A stretch of DNA of 10,609 bases from the NCBI GenBank assembly GCA_001598975.1, contig BBXU01000339.1:1-10609 (forward strand), in the 5' to 3' direction. The notes below the pieces were generated by a model. That model searched no databases. It had not been told where the DNA came from and was given only the letters and a program-made list of their open reading frames with translations. Both the position numbers and the translations under genes were made by a program. The stretch is from Parachlorella kessleri (taxonomy: Eukaryota > Chlorophyta > Trebouxiophyceae > Chlorellales > Chlorellaceae). Shown here in pieces: positions 1 through 8,618 of this stretch; the first letter of the stretch is position 1; every line of letters begins with the position of its first letter.

Positions 1-263
1 CGCCTTCACATGTATTTCCTGCTGAGACGTTGCCCTTGTCGTGTAATTTCTAGCTTTCGGTTGAATCCTGGACTACGGGCGGGTTGGGCTACTCACCCCT
101 GTCTCCCGCCCAGTACCGCCCGGTAGCAAGCCACCACGCTGGCCAGGTGCAACTTGCATGCTGGCCAGCATGGTGGCACAACCATACGGCGCACTGACAT
201 GCATGCCTGCCAGCAACATGGCTTGCTAGTGACCCGAGGGGAATACCGCTTGTGGCCCTGCAG

Positions 264-1039
264 TCCTTAAGGAGGCTCCTACGGGGACCAAGCAGGTTGC
301 CGGCTGCCGCTTGACCACCCACAAGTTTGAGGTCGTGGTTCACCAAATCTCCGGCTGGGAGCAGGCCACCCTGTACCCAGACACGGAGGCCTGGGCGGCG
401 CCCTTCACCTGGTAAGGAGCACCCCTGTGTGCGACAGTGACTAGCTTATCCCCAACTCTGAATGTCATGGCTCCGCGCTTTCCCTTACAGCCAAGGGTCT
501 TGGGTTGTGGGTCACCGCATGGTTAGCTGGCCAGCACGGGGGTGGTCAATCATCTCACCTCTTGCTGACCAGGTCCGACCCGAGGCAAGCAAGGCTAGCT
601 AACAGCTCCGCCTAGCCTGTCCGCAGGCTTAACACCGGCCTGCGCCTCACCCGGCCACTGATGCCGCCAGTCACAGGCATCCTGGGTAAGAGATGCTGGT
701 TGGGCATCATGGATAATTGATCCCAGGGCATGTGCGCAGCACCAGCCAGAGTCATTCCCTGCTGCCACGTGTACCGGCGCTCTCCGTGGTTATCACCGGT
801 CCTTCTACTACTTGACCTTCGTCTCTGCAGGTTCCACCTATCCTATTGACAGCATAGCTGAGCAAGCAGCGGTGGGCACGCAAGCAGGGCTCGGCGCAGA
901 GGTGGTGGGTGAGGCTGGCAGCGAGCGAAGCCTGTCCAGCTCGGATGCACAGCCTTTTCTGCTGACCGCCAGCATGGTGGGCTTGGCCGTTGACGAGGCC
1001 TCAACCATGCACATGCGGCGGCGCTTGCAGACCTGCTAG
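264..1039 (+). CDS. 3' end of a multi-exon gene of unknown function (5' part outside the window)
   Basis: Three exons can be joined in one frame: 264-411, 627-685 and 831-1039, with TAG at 1037-1039. The donors are GTAAGG and GTAAGA and the acceptors CCCTGCAG, CCGCAG and CTCTGCAG. The joined product is 137 residues plus two leading bases of a split codon. The middle contains FEVVVHQISGWEQ, then WLNTGLRLTRP, then PPVTGILGSTYP; the C-terminus is Ser/Ala/Glu-rich and ends MRRRLQTC. Codon use (GCC, CTG, CAG) and clean phase agreement across both introns support real coding. The hydrophobic strand followed by VTGILGSTY resembles the 'GVLGxTYR' end of Root_cap-type (PF06830) secreted domains of plants and algae; this is a weak impression from memory. 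An upstream exon in 52-121 is possible but no junction fits well. The gene is certainly incomplete at its 5' end here. Confidence 0.62.
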
Positions 1040-1694
1040 TCCCCTCTGCGGGTGGGGCTTGTATGGCCGGAGATTAAGTGGCTGCCACCTACAAGACGCT
1101 GACAGTCAGGTAAGCAATCAAAGAAGGAGGTCCATTGAACAAAAGCTTGCATCTTCATCAGAAACCAATTTTCCTATTGACCGGGGGAGGATGCGCTAAG
1201 ACATTTCCAACGTCAAGCCACTGCTGTGGATGGGCGGGCACCTTCCCTTTATGACAGCCATTCTCCCTGGGGAGAAAGGCTCAGAAGCAGGTGACGAGGC
1301 TGACTGCTGTTTCTCTATTTTTCTTCTTACTAGCAACCCCTGGTACTGAGTAACCATTCGTCTGTCTGCTGAGGTGACTGCTTCATCATCAGTCAATGCG
1401 GGGTAGGACATTGGCTTTGGGGTTCACTATCATCGATCTTGACTACCTGCTGCCTTTATTTAGGGTGGCAGGTAATGCGATCAGGAAGAAGGTACGAGTC
1501 TACTGGGCTGACAGTTGCTGCCTTATTCGTGGAGCGTTCATGCAAGGGGGTTGTGCAGCCTTTCTGGGAGGTGCTTGAGACAGAAATTCTGTTGGGGTAT
1601 GTGGGGTATCTATCTAGTCTGTCTTGGTTAGTCTGATGTTTTCGGTTGGCAGGCCCAGTTTCTAAACCATCGTCACCTCCTTCATGGCCTTCAT

Positions 1695-1775
1695 GTACTG
1701 CTCATACCGTACGTACTGTAGTACAGTTTCTTCTGAGCATGCTCAGCAGTGCGCACTAGTACTGCAAGACCGTAC
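1695..1775. repeat. palindrome cluster rich in GTAC
   Basis: The perfect 14-bp palindrome CTGAGCATGCTCAG lies at 1733-1746. Just before it, ACTGTAGTACAGT (1715-1727) has 6-bp arms around a single base, and GTACGTAC precedes that. TACTG/GTACT words recur on both sides up to about 1775. This is read directly from the sequence; no function can be assigned. Confidence 0.6.
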
Positions 1776-1911
1776 TTGTCTCTGATATAGGCTTGTCTCT
1801 GAGTTATGACCTGCAAAACTTGCTTGTATAGGCTGTGCACCCAGCAAAACTTATTTGTATTGACATGAGTTTAAATTAGGAGTTCAGTCAACTAGGGAGT
1901 CCACTGTCGTG

Positions 1912-2015
1912 ACTTGATGCTAAGACCTGGAACTCCATGGAATGCATGTGAGAACAAGGGACTTGATGCTGATCAGCTCACAAAACTTGGAATGCATACA
2001 TGTGAGGACAAGGGG
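1912..2015 (+). repeat. imperfect direct repeat, two units of about 50 bp
   Basis: Unit one (1912-1960) and unit two (1961-2015) both begin ACTTGATGCT and both end with a TGGAATGCAT...TGTGAGRACAAGGG block, with a more variable centre. The repeat is intergenic. Confidence 0.6.
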
Positions 2016-2412
2016 TCAGACAGCAGAGTGGTGCGTGCCACCTGCGTCACTTCATCACTTAGGAAAGCAGCGAGTAGGGCAACAGCGGCCATGATGCCTT
2101 GTCAAACTTCAATCAGCAGAGAATCACCTTCAAAACGTTCGCACAGCTTGAAACACAGTTTTGCCATCAACACCTCACTTTGCCACCATCACCACCTTTG
2201 CACTCGTCCATCAGGTAAGGTCCCCACTGAAGCTTGCATTCAACCCTGACAACTTCATGGCTCTCAGCCACGTCGCACTCCCTGCCACCATCCCTCAGAA
2301 CCAGCCTTCTAGAGGGCCACCAGAGAGACAGAAACTGCTCTGAGCTCTGCTCCAATACTTTCTTGCGACAAGCAACCAATCGTCAAGGAATCCATGCAGC
2401 CCAGCCGGGCTG

Positions 2413-2446
2413 GCAGGTCCAGCCAGCCTGCAGGTCCAGCCAGCCT
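2413..2446. repeat. 17-bp perfect tandem duplication in the 3' flank
   Basis: GCAGGTCCAGCCAGCCT occurs twice in direct succession (2413-2429, 2430-2446). The matching place in the right copy, around 6025-6050, has it only once in mutated form, so this duplication arose after the copies separated. Confidence 0.75.
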
Positions 2447-2556
2447 GGCAGCTGATGCCCTGACGGCATGAGCTTCACTGCACTTGCCGCGGTGCCCCAC
2501 AAGTCCCCAGCGATAGGCACAGACAAACCTATTAGCACTCTGCACACCCAATTCAT

Positions 2557-2745
2557 GCCACCCTGCAACACCTTCGGAGTGCCTCAACCCCAGCCCGGTT
2601 CGCTGGCAGCTTTTATCCTTGTGGTCCTAATGGAACACGCCAGGGTTCGATCCTGGGAGGAGCAACACTTTGCATTTTCACATTCTGCATTGCCGTTGGT
2701 GCGTCCCGCTATATGCTGGGTGCACAGTCTCCGCCACCCTGCAAC
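2557..2745 (+). mobile_element. possible SINE-like insertion with 13-bp direct repeats
   Basis: GCCACCCTGCAAC is present at 2557-2569 and again at 2733-2745, enclosing 163 bp. The paralogous 3' flank (around 6160-6180) has one degenerate version of this site (CACCGCCCTGCTAA) and no insert, as expected for an empty target. The insert contains GGTTCGATCC (2644-2653), close to the tRNA/SINE B box GGTTCGANTCC but one base short. It sits in a perfect 5-bp stem (CCAGG/CCTGG) with a 7-base loop; AGGAGCA follows, as at a tRNA 3' end, and TTTT lies at 2675-2678. No A box or matching 5' acceptor strand could be found. A deletion between direct repeats in the other copy would leave the same pattern. Confidence 0.35.
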
Positions 2746-2905
2746 CTACAGGTTAGCTGCCCCACACACTCTCACTACCTGCCGCCATCAACAAAGACAG
2801 CCCTGTCAATACAGTCGTACCCTATCTCGCTGTTCGCATACCCTGCCACCAAAAACGACAACAGACCCACCCGCCAGTCTAGGCTGAGCTGGTAGTCATC
2901 TGATG

Positions 2906-5096
2906 TCAATACCAAAGGATATGCAGGGCGACCCCAGGGGCCAGCGCCTCCCGCAGAGTGCTTGTCACCTCACCGGCTCCTGCAAGCTTGGCCCTCTTCA
3001 AGCCCCGCATGCAGCCCAACCACCCCGGTAGGCCCAGCCACGGAGACAGCTGCTCAGCACCCACAATGTTGACCCAGTCGTCCTTGAGGCCGACAAAGTC
3101 AATGCCTAGCTCCTCCAAGGCAGCGAACCCATGCTGGATGATCTGCGGCCAGGCAGGGGCGCTGGCAGCACTGGGTAGCTGCGGAGGCGCTGCTGCCTGG
3201 GGAGCGGGGGCCTGGTCCTGCTGCTGCTGATTTGGCTGCTGAGGGTCCTGCTGCGCCTGCTCCCCGCCTGCATGGCCTGCTGCAGCAGCGTCGCCCGCTG
3301 ATGCCTGTGCTTGAGCCAGGCGATCTGCGGCGGCGCCTTCCAGAGGGAAGGCCGCCGTCCAGGCCAGGCTTACCAGGCGCGGCAGCGTCGCCAGGGTGAG
3401 CATGAGGGTGGTCACGGCCGCTGCTGCCAGGGGTGGGCAGTCATCCTCGTTCAAGAGGCAGTTCAGGTGCAGGAAGGTGAGGGAGGTAAGGGCGGCAAGA
3501 GCGGCGGGAGAGGAGGCAAATGCTGCAATGCTCACGCTTAGGTGTTGCAGGCTGGGTGCCACAGGGACAGGACCAGAGATGCCGAGAGGCGGGAGGCAGG
3601 CCAGAATGTACAAGTCCTGCAAATAGCAGCATGCTGCTTGTTGGTGGTGCGTGGGGCCCTTGAGGTGCAACAGCCAGCCCTGAAGGGTCAGCCAGCCCAC
3701 AGGCGCACTGGCATAGGATAACCACACCTACAACAGATTCCATGGAGTTTTGGGATACTGTTAAGAGCACACTAGCGGCTGCTGCCGCATCCCAGCCTCA
3801 CCAGCAGGTTTGGAAGAGTCAGCAGCTCGGAAGGCAGAGGTGCAAGGATCTCTGGGGCATAACCACCCTCCTGTGGCCCCATGCTAAGTGAGGTGAGGTT
3901 CGTCAGCTTGGCCAGCATGGAAAGCTGCTCAGCATGCACCACCTCTGGGTGCAGCTGCGCAGCAAGGCACAAAGGCAAGTGTGGGCAATTGCAGGATATT
4001 CGTCTATTTCAACCTATGTATGCCAGGGCACTGGATAGCATATGCCTTTTGCACCACACTTCTAAGTAGCCTAGAGGGCAGCCAACACTGTTCCCCACTG
4101 CCAAGGTGCCACAATCCGGTGCAGGCAGCAGCAGCAACGCCAGTAGAAGCATCAGAACCAGCAGAATTTCTCGCATCTCTGTCATGCAGTTAACAGTGTG
4201 CAGTGAGTGAATTAGGGCAGCTGCTGAAGCCTGATTCGCACCTTGAGACTGCGAAGCGCCAGCAACTCCGCCACCTGGTGAGGCACTCCCAGTTCGCCAG
4301 TGACAAGGGTAAGCGAGGTGAGGTTTTGCAGCTGCTGCAGACCTTCAGCATCGTCCAGCAGGTTCTCAAGTGTTAGCTGCTCCAACGCAGTGGCAGCAGC
4401 CAGTGCATCGGGCAGGCGGGGACGAGGGCCCGCATACCGGATTGCCAGGGACAGGCTACGCAAGGAAGTGGGCAGGCAGTCCTCTGGCAGCCCCGATGCA
4501 CACTCCCAGACCTCCAGAGAGGTAAGTGTGGTGAGACGGGAGAGGCTGGCGGCGATTGTGACAGTGCTCGCGCGGCCGCCGCTGATGCAGAGCTCGCTCA
4601 AGTGTGGCAGGGCATCCAACCAGCTCCCTAGCGTCAGATTGTAGTCTCCCAAGGAAGCGCTCAGCTTGTGCAGTGCACCGTCCGCTAAGCTGTGCACGAG
4701 CTGCCGCACGACCTCGCCCCCATCTATTACTATCCTGGGCTGGGAGTCCGAGAGCCAAAGAGTCAGCGAGTGCACGAGGTGCCGCCGCCGCTGCAGGAAC
4801 GGAGCGAGAGCCTGCGCTTCCTGCAAGCTGAGCCAGACCTCCAGCTCTTCCCACAGGCCGCCAAGACCGTAGGACAGCTGCCACAGGCGCCTGGTACAGC
4901 ACAGCAGCCTGGCCCTGCGACATGCGCGGTCCCAGGGCGAGGGGTCAGCCGGTTAGCCACATGAGCGTGTGGCAACTCACCCCGTTGTTCGGAGCAGGGT
5001 TGCTTACCTATCTTTGGGGGTCAGACTCTCAGCTATCCTCGCAATTAGGTCGCCTGGAAGGTCTGTGAAGCCCGCAGTCTGGTGACCTGAGGTCAT
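2906..5096 (-). CDS. F-box/leucine-rich-repeat protein, left paralogue (4 exons, 541 aa)
   Basis: Exons in transcript order: 5096-5008, 4914-4242, 3954-3802, 3616-2906 (1626 bp with stop). Introns are 93, 287 and 185 bp, all GT-AG, phases 2, 0, 0. Exons 1 and 2 join to form an F-box: LPGDLIARIAESLTPKD (residues 13-29), then R30 split by intron 1, then ARLLCCTRRLW. This gives the expected LP, hydrophobic I/L ladder, D, C, R and W positions. Residues about 110-395 hold degenerate LRRs such as LSRLTTLTSLEV, LQNLTSLTL and LAKLTNLTSL. A Gln/Ala/Pro-rich linker (about 400-458) is followed by one further LRR-like piece and a conserved tail (PGWLGCMRGLK ... REALAPGVAL). An in-frame TGA upstream and the AACATGA context support this ATG. 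By family knowledge it would be a substrate receptor of an SCF ubiquitin ligase; the target is unknown. Exon 2's donor GTGCGA is the weakest junction. No signal peptide or membrane segment is seen. Confidence 0.82.
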
Positions 5097-5262
5097 GTTG
5101 GTGGGTAGGTTTCAACAGCCAATGGCGAGCTGGCAAGAAAATTGGCTGCACCACTCTACAACGAAACAAGCGCATCACCAAAGGCCGATTGACTGAAGAG
5201 CCTAGGCATTAGCGCATGCCTGTTCCTGCCTTTGAAAACTGGCGCGCCATGGCGAGAGGCGA
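5097..5262 (-). promoter_or_regulatory. conserved 5' flank of the left F-box gene
   Basis: This 5' flank is shared with the right copy (8619-8805). The strongest block is TTTGAAAACTGGCGCG at 5231-5246, about 135-150 bp before the ATG; here it continues into the palindrome TGGCGCGCCA (5240-5249). The GGCGCG core with flanking A/T resembles E2F-type sites, as a guess only. AGGCATTAGCGC is also shared. No TATA box is seen. Confidence 0.4.
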
Positions 5263-5870
5263 GGGCGCAAACGGATGCCAATTTGGGGTCCGATCAAAAG
5301 AACAGTCAAGATGGAAGTGCACGTGACAGTGAGGGGTCAGACAGCAGTGTGGCGAGGCCAGCTGCGTCAGTGAGCAGGCAGAATCGGAAGGGGGAACATG
5401 CTGCAAGCACAGACTCTGTCCCGGAGGCAGAAAACAACCATGTACACCTAAAAAGCTAGAGGGAGTAGGTGTCCCTGAAGTGGACTTGGTCTCTGTGTAG
5501 TATGGGTGGCAGGTAGTGCGAACAGGGAGTAAAGCTGGGCTGGACTGGACGCAACTGACAGGGCTGGATGCAGAATGAGCCTGAGTCTTGCCATATATTA
5601 GTATGGGTGGCAGGTAGTGCGAACGGGGAGTAACCTGGGCTGGACTGGACTGACAGGGCTGGATGCAGAATGAACCTGAGTCTTGCCTGAGTTCTGAGTT
5701 ATATTGCCGAAAATATATACTAGAGGGTGAACCTGGGGAAGGCAGATACCTCTGGGTGACTTGTGGAAGGTGGCTTGGGGAAGGCAGCCGTTGACTGTTA
5801 GCACAGAGGAAACTGAAAGGGGGGTGGGTGCACCTGGGGTGACTCGGGGGAGGGTGCCGCAGACTCGTAG
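5263..5870. other. spacer between the two F-box genes
   Basis: No supported gene. The spacer contains the 101-bp tandem repeat at 5499-5690 and a block at 5332-5375 related to 2011-2052. Most of it has no counterpart on the far side of the right gene, where only about 65 bp separate the 5' flank from the 31-bp block at 8871. Confidence 0.55.
5499..5690 (+). repeat. 101-bp tandem repeat, two copies
   Basis: Copy one starts at 5499 and copy two at 5600; both begin AGTATGGGTGGCAGGTAGTG. The second copy has a small deletion in the GGACTGGAC run, where the first has GGACTGGACGCAACTGACAG. Both then share CTGGATGCAGAATGARCCTG. Each copy starts with the dispersed GGTGGCAGGTAGTGCGAAC motif. An ATATT word follows each copy with small differences. 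Confidence 0.85.
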
Positions 5871-5901
5871 TATATTTGCTATCTTGCTAGCACTCCCACG
5901 A
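5871..5901 (+). repeat. 31-bp block repeated exactly at 8871-8901
   Basis: All 31 bases, from TATATTTGCTATCTTGCTAG to CACTCCCACGA, are identical at an offset of exactly 3000 bp. It lies at the start of the 3' flank of the right F-box gene. Weaker similarity continues for about 20 bases (TTGGCAGAGCGCC here, TTGCCAGGGCGCC there). Confidence 0.85.
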
Positions 5902-6329
5902 CTTTTACAACTTGGCAGAGCGCCAGCGCCTCACCGCAATAGATGGAGATGCAGCCGCTGAGCTTTGCTCCAACATTTTGTTACCACAAACACTCCAAGC
6001 CAAGCAATCCATGCAGCCCAGCCGGCTCGGCAGATCTAGCCAGCCTGGCAGCTGATGCCCTGAGAGCGTGTGCTTAAACGCACTTACTGCGGTGCCCCAC
6101 AGTTTTTCCAGCGGTAGGCAAAGACAGACCAACTGACAGTCAGCTCGTCCCATTCACACCGCCCTGCTAATTGCACGTCAGCTGCCCCACACCCTCACTA
6201 CCTGCCGCCATCAACAAAGACATCCCTGTCAGTACAGTCTTCTCCTATCTCTCTGTTTGCACTCCCTGCCACCATCAACGAAGACATTCTCCACCTGCCA
6301 GCCTTGGCTAAGCTGGTACTCGTCTAACC

Positions 6330-8618
6330 TCAATACCAGCTTTGCAACGCAACCCCTGGGGGCAGCGCCTCCCGCAGCACTCCTTTCATTTTGCCGCCTC
6401 CCAGAAGCGAGGCCTTTTTCAAGCCCCGCATGCAGCCCAGCCAGCCAGGCAGTGCCAGCCACGGGACAAGCTGCTCAGCACCCACAATGTTAACCCAGTG
6501 GTCCTGAGGGTCACCTAAGTCGAGGTTCAGATACGTCAAGGAGGGGAACCCACGCAGGATGAGCCCCGGCCAGTCAGGGGCATTGGCAGCGCTGGGCAGC
6601 TGCTGGGGCGCTGCTGCCTGCGGAGCGGCGGCGTGCTGCTGCTGGTTCGGCTGCTGAGGGTCCTGCTGAGCATGCGCCGCCCCTGCATGACCTGGGACTG
6701 CAGCAGCGCCGCCCGCTGGCGCCGGCGCTTGAGCCAGGCGTGCCGCCGCGGCGCCTTCCAAAGGAAAGGACGCCGTCCAGGCCAGGCTCGCTAGGCGTGG
6801 CAGCGTTGACAGGGTGAGCATGAGGGTGGTCACAGACGCTGTTGCCAGGGGAGGGCAATCCTCCTCGTTGAAGAGGCCATTGAGGTGCAGGTAGGTCAGG
6901 GAGGTAAGGGAGGCAAGAGCGGCGGGAGAGGGGGCAAACACTGCAATGCTCACGTCAAGGTTTTGCAGGCTGGGCGACACAGGGCCAGGGCCAGAGACGC
7001 CGAGAGGCGGGATGGAGGCATGTATGCGCATCTCCTGCAAACAGCAGCACAGCTGCTTGTTGGTGGTGCTTGGGGCCATGAGATTCAGCAGCCAGCCTTC
7101 GGTAGGTCAGTCAGTCCACTAAGAAGCGACCTACAGACGCACTGGCAGATGATACCACACATAGACAGCATACTCCATACTCCATTCACTTGGTCAGGTG
7201 GCAGGCAATGCGGATCAGAGTTCTGGACAGACAAGGCTGTCTGCACTTATGCTGCGTGTCTGGCATGTGATGTTATCCATTCGGATCCAACTATTATAGT
7301 TGGCAGCTCACCGGCGGCGGCTGACACATCCCAACCTCACCAGCAGGTATGGAAGGCTCAGCAGCTCGGATGGCAGAGGCGCGAGGATGAAGCCAGCATA
7401 TCCACCATCGACAGGTGCAAAGGTCAGTGAGGTGAGGTTCGTCAGCTGGGCTAGCAGGGCAAGCTGCTCAGCTTGCACCTCCTCGGCGTGCACCTGTGGA
7501 GCAAGACACGGAAGGCAATTGCGGGCCACTGGTAAGGTAAACATTCTGTTCAAAGTGTGTGTCTAAGAGGCCTTGGTTGTGTAGGCCTTTTGCACCGCAT
7601 TGGGCTGCCCCCATGCCCAAAGCACCCAGAGGGCAGCCAACGTGCTTCCCCATCGCCAAGCTGCCACGACCCGCTGTGCATGCATGCAGCAGCAGAGCGC
7701 ATTTCTGCTCTGCTGTAATGCAGCGAACAGATTGCAGAGGGGGAAGCAGGGCAGCTGCAGGAACCGCAGTCCTCACCTTGAGGCTGCGGAGCGCTACTAA
7801 CTCCGCCACCTGGACAGGCACTCCCGACTCGCCAAAGCCAATGGTCAGAGAGGTGAGGTTTTGCAGCCGCTGCAGGCCCTGAGCATCTTCCAGCGTGTTC
7901 TCCATTACTGTTAACTGTTCCAACGCAGTGGCAGCAGCCACCGCAGCGGGCAGGCAGAGGCGGCCCGCACAGTGTACTGACAGGGTAAGGCTTCGCAAGG
8001 AGGTGGGCAGGCAGTGCTCTGGCAGCACCGGTGCACAGGCTTCGATGTATAAAGAGGTTAGTGTGGTGAGGCGTGAAAGGCTGGCGGCAAGTGTGACAGG
8101 GATCATGGTACCGGAGATGGAGAGCTCGCTTAAATGTGGCAGGGGCACCAGCCAGCTCCCCAGCGTCAGGTTGCAGCGGCCCAAGGAAGCGCTCAGCTTG
8201 CGCAGCGCACCGTCCGCTAAGCTGTGCACGAGCTGCCGCAGGACCTCGCCACTATCCATTGCTGTCCTGGGCTGAAAGTCCAAAAGCCAAAGATTCAGCG
8301 AGTGCACCAGGTGCCGCCGCCGCGGCAGGAACGGAGAGAGAGCCTGCGCTTCTTGCAAGCTGAGCCGGAACTCCAGCTCTTCCCACAGGCCGCAAAGACT
8401 GAAGGACAGCTGCCACAGTTGCCTGGTACAGCACAGCAGCCGGGCCCTGCGACATGCACGGTCAAAACGAGGGGTAACCAGTTGGCCGCAAGGGGGCATG
8501 GCAACAATGTTTATAGCAGGGTTGCTTACCTATCTTTGGGGGTCAGATCCGCAGCTATCCTCGCAATTAGGTCGCCTGGAAGGTCTGTGAAGCCCGCAGT
8601 CTGGTGACCTGAGGTCAT
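6330..8618 (-). CDS. F-box/leucine-rich-repeat protein, right paralogue (4 exons, 538 aa)
   Basis: Exons in transcript order: 8618-8530, 8446-7777, 7493-7341, 7034-6330 (1617 bp with stop). Introns are 83, 283 and 306 bp, all GT-AG (donors GTAAGC, GTGAGG, GTGAGG), phases 2, 0, 0. The F-box spans residues 10-45: LPGDLIARIAADLTPKD plus R30 across intron 1, then ARLLCCTRQLWQL. LRR-like units fill about 110-395, for example LSRLTTLTSLYI, LQRLQNLTSLTI, LAQLTNLTSLTF and LASLTSLTYLHL. Exon 3 encodes 51 residues, about two repeats. A Gln/Ala/Pro/Gly-rich linker covers about 398-456, followed by FPSLTYLNLDL and a conserved tail ending in WY. An in-frame TGA upstream and the ACCACCATGA context fix the start. 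Predicted role: SCF ubiquitin-ligase adaptor with an unknown target, in cytosol or nucleus. An ATG at 8499 inside intron 1 opens the exon 2 frame and would give an F-box-less product if the intron were retained. Confidence 0.85.
7150..7305. repeat. extra sequence in intron 3 of the right gene, with dispersed motif and hairpin
   Basis: Intron 3 is 306 bp here but 185 bp in the left gene; the surplus of about 120 bp lies in this part. It contains AGGTGGCAGGCAATGCGGA (7196-7214), a member of the dispersed motif family, and a perfect inverted repeat CCAACTA-TTA-TAGTTGG (7287-7303). Its exact edges are uncertain. Confidence 0.5.

Larger units (their letters stand above)
1040..2340. other. intergenic stretch without a supported gene
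   Basis: The start would be the 3' UTR of the gene ending at 1039. No open frame here has a coding look or consistent splice partners; the longest frames are under 115 codons and of mixed composition. What it does hold: a hairpin-like inverted repeat at 1261-1276 (7-bp arms, 2-nt loop), a GTAC-rich palindrome group at 1695-1775, an imperfect direct repeat at 1912-2015, a copy of the dispersed motif at 1463-1480 and a reverse-oriented one at 2274-2290. A stretch at 2011-2052 resembles 5332-5375, so part of this DNA is related to the spacer between the two F-box genes. Confidence 0.5.
2341..5262 (-). repeat. tandem segmental duplication, left copy
   Basis: This segment aligns from end to end with 5959-8805, apart from indels: 3' flank, all four exons, all three introns and about 165 bp of 5' flank. 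Start codons are 3522 bp apart and stop codons 3424 bp apart. The left edge of similarity is near GAGCTCTGCTCC (2342; GAGCTTTGCTCC at 5960). The right edge is just after the GGCGCG block near 5250. Noncoding parts are clearly related but diverged, so the duplication is not very recent. Confidence 0.85.

Noticed and set aside
89..346. Minus-strand open frame of 85 codons at the left edge
   Set aside because: The plus strand at 264-411 codes in a spliced frame with good junctions, and this frame overlaps it as a shadow. Its composition is not protein-like.
2592..2664. A tRNA gene ending at AGGAGCA (T-arm-like CCAGG-GTTCGAT-CCTGG)
   Set aside because: The B box is one base short, no 5' strand pairs with GAGGAGC, and no D arm or anticodon arm can be folded upstream. 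It is better read as a tRNA-like remnant or part of a SINE.
3396..3626. Plus-strand open frames opposite exon 4 (rich in Gly/Arg)
   Set aside because: They are antisense shadows of the LRR coding sequence, without splice partners or conserved starts between the two copies.
4456..4923. Minus-strand open frame of 155 codons overlapping exon 2 of the left gene
   Set aside because: It is out of frame with the LRR coding and is not conserved as protein in the paralogue beyond what the overlapping coding forces.
5499..5690. CRISPR-like array
   Set aside because: There are only two long, directly adjacent copies without unique spacers, and the surrounding genes are intron-containing and eukaryotic.
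5905..6153. Extra coding exon in the 3' flank (LPGWLDLP...RLGCM, similar in both copies)
   Set aside because: The resemblance to the gene's own LPGWLGCM comes from CAGCC/GGCTGG-rich DNA. The frames are broken by indels between copies, and both genes already have a matching stop codon before this point.
7468..8499. A single 343-residue protein from the ATG at 8499
   Set aside because: Its start lies inside intron 1 and its end runs through the intron 2 donor. The spliced model restores the F-box and joins LRRs in phase, and the same structure is found in the paralogue.
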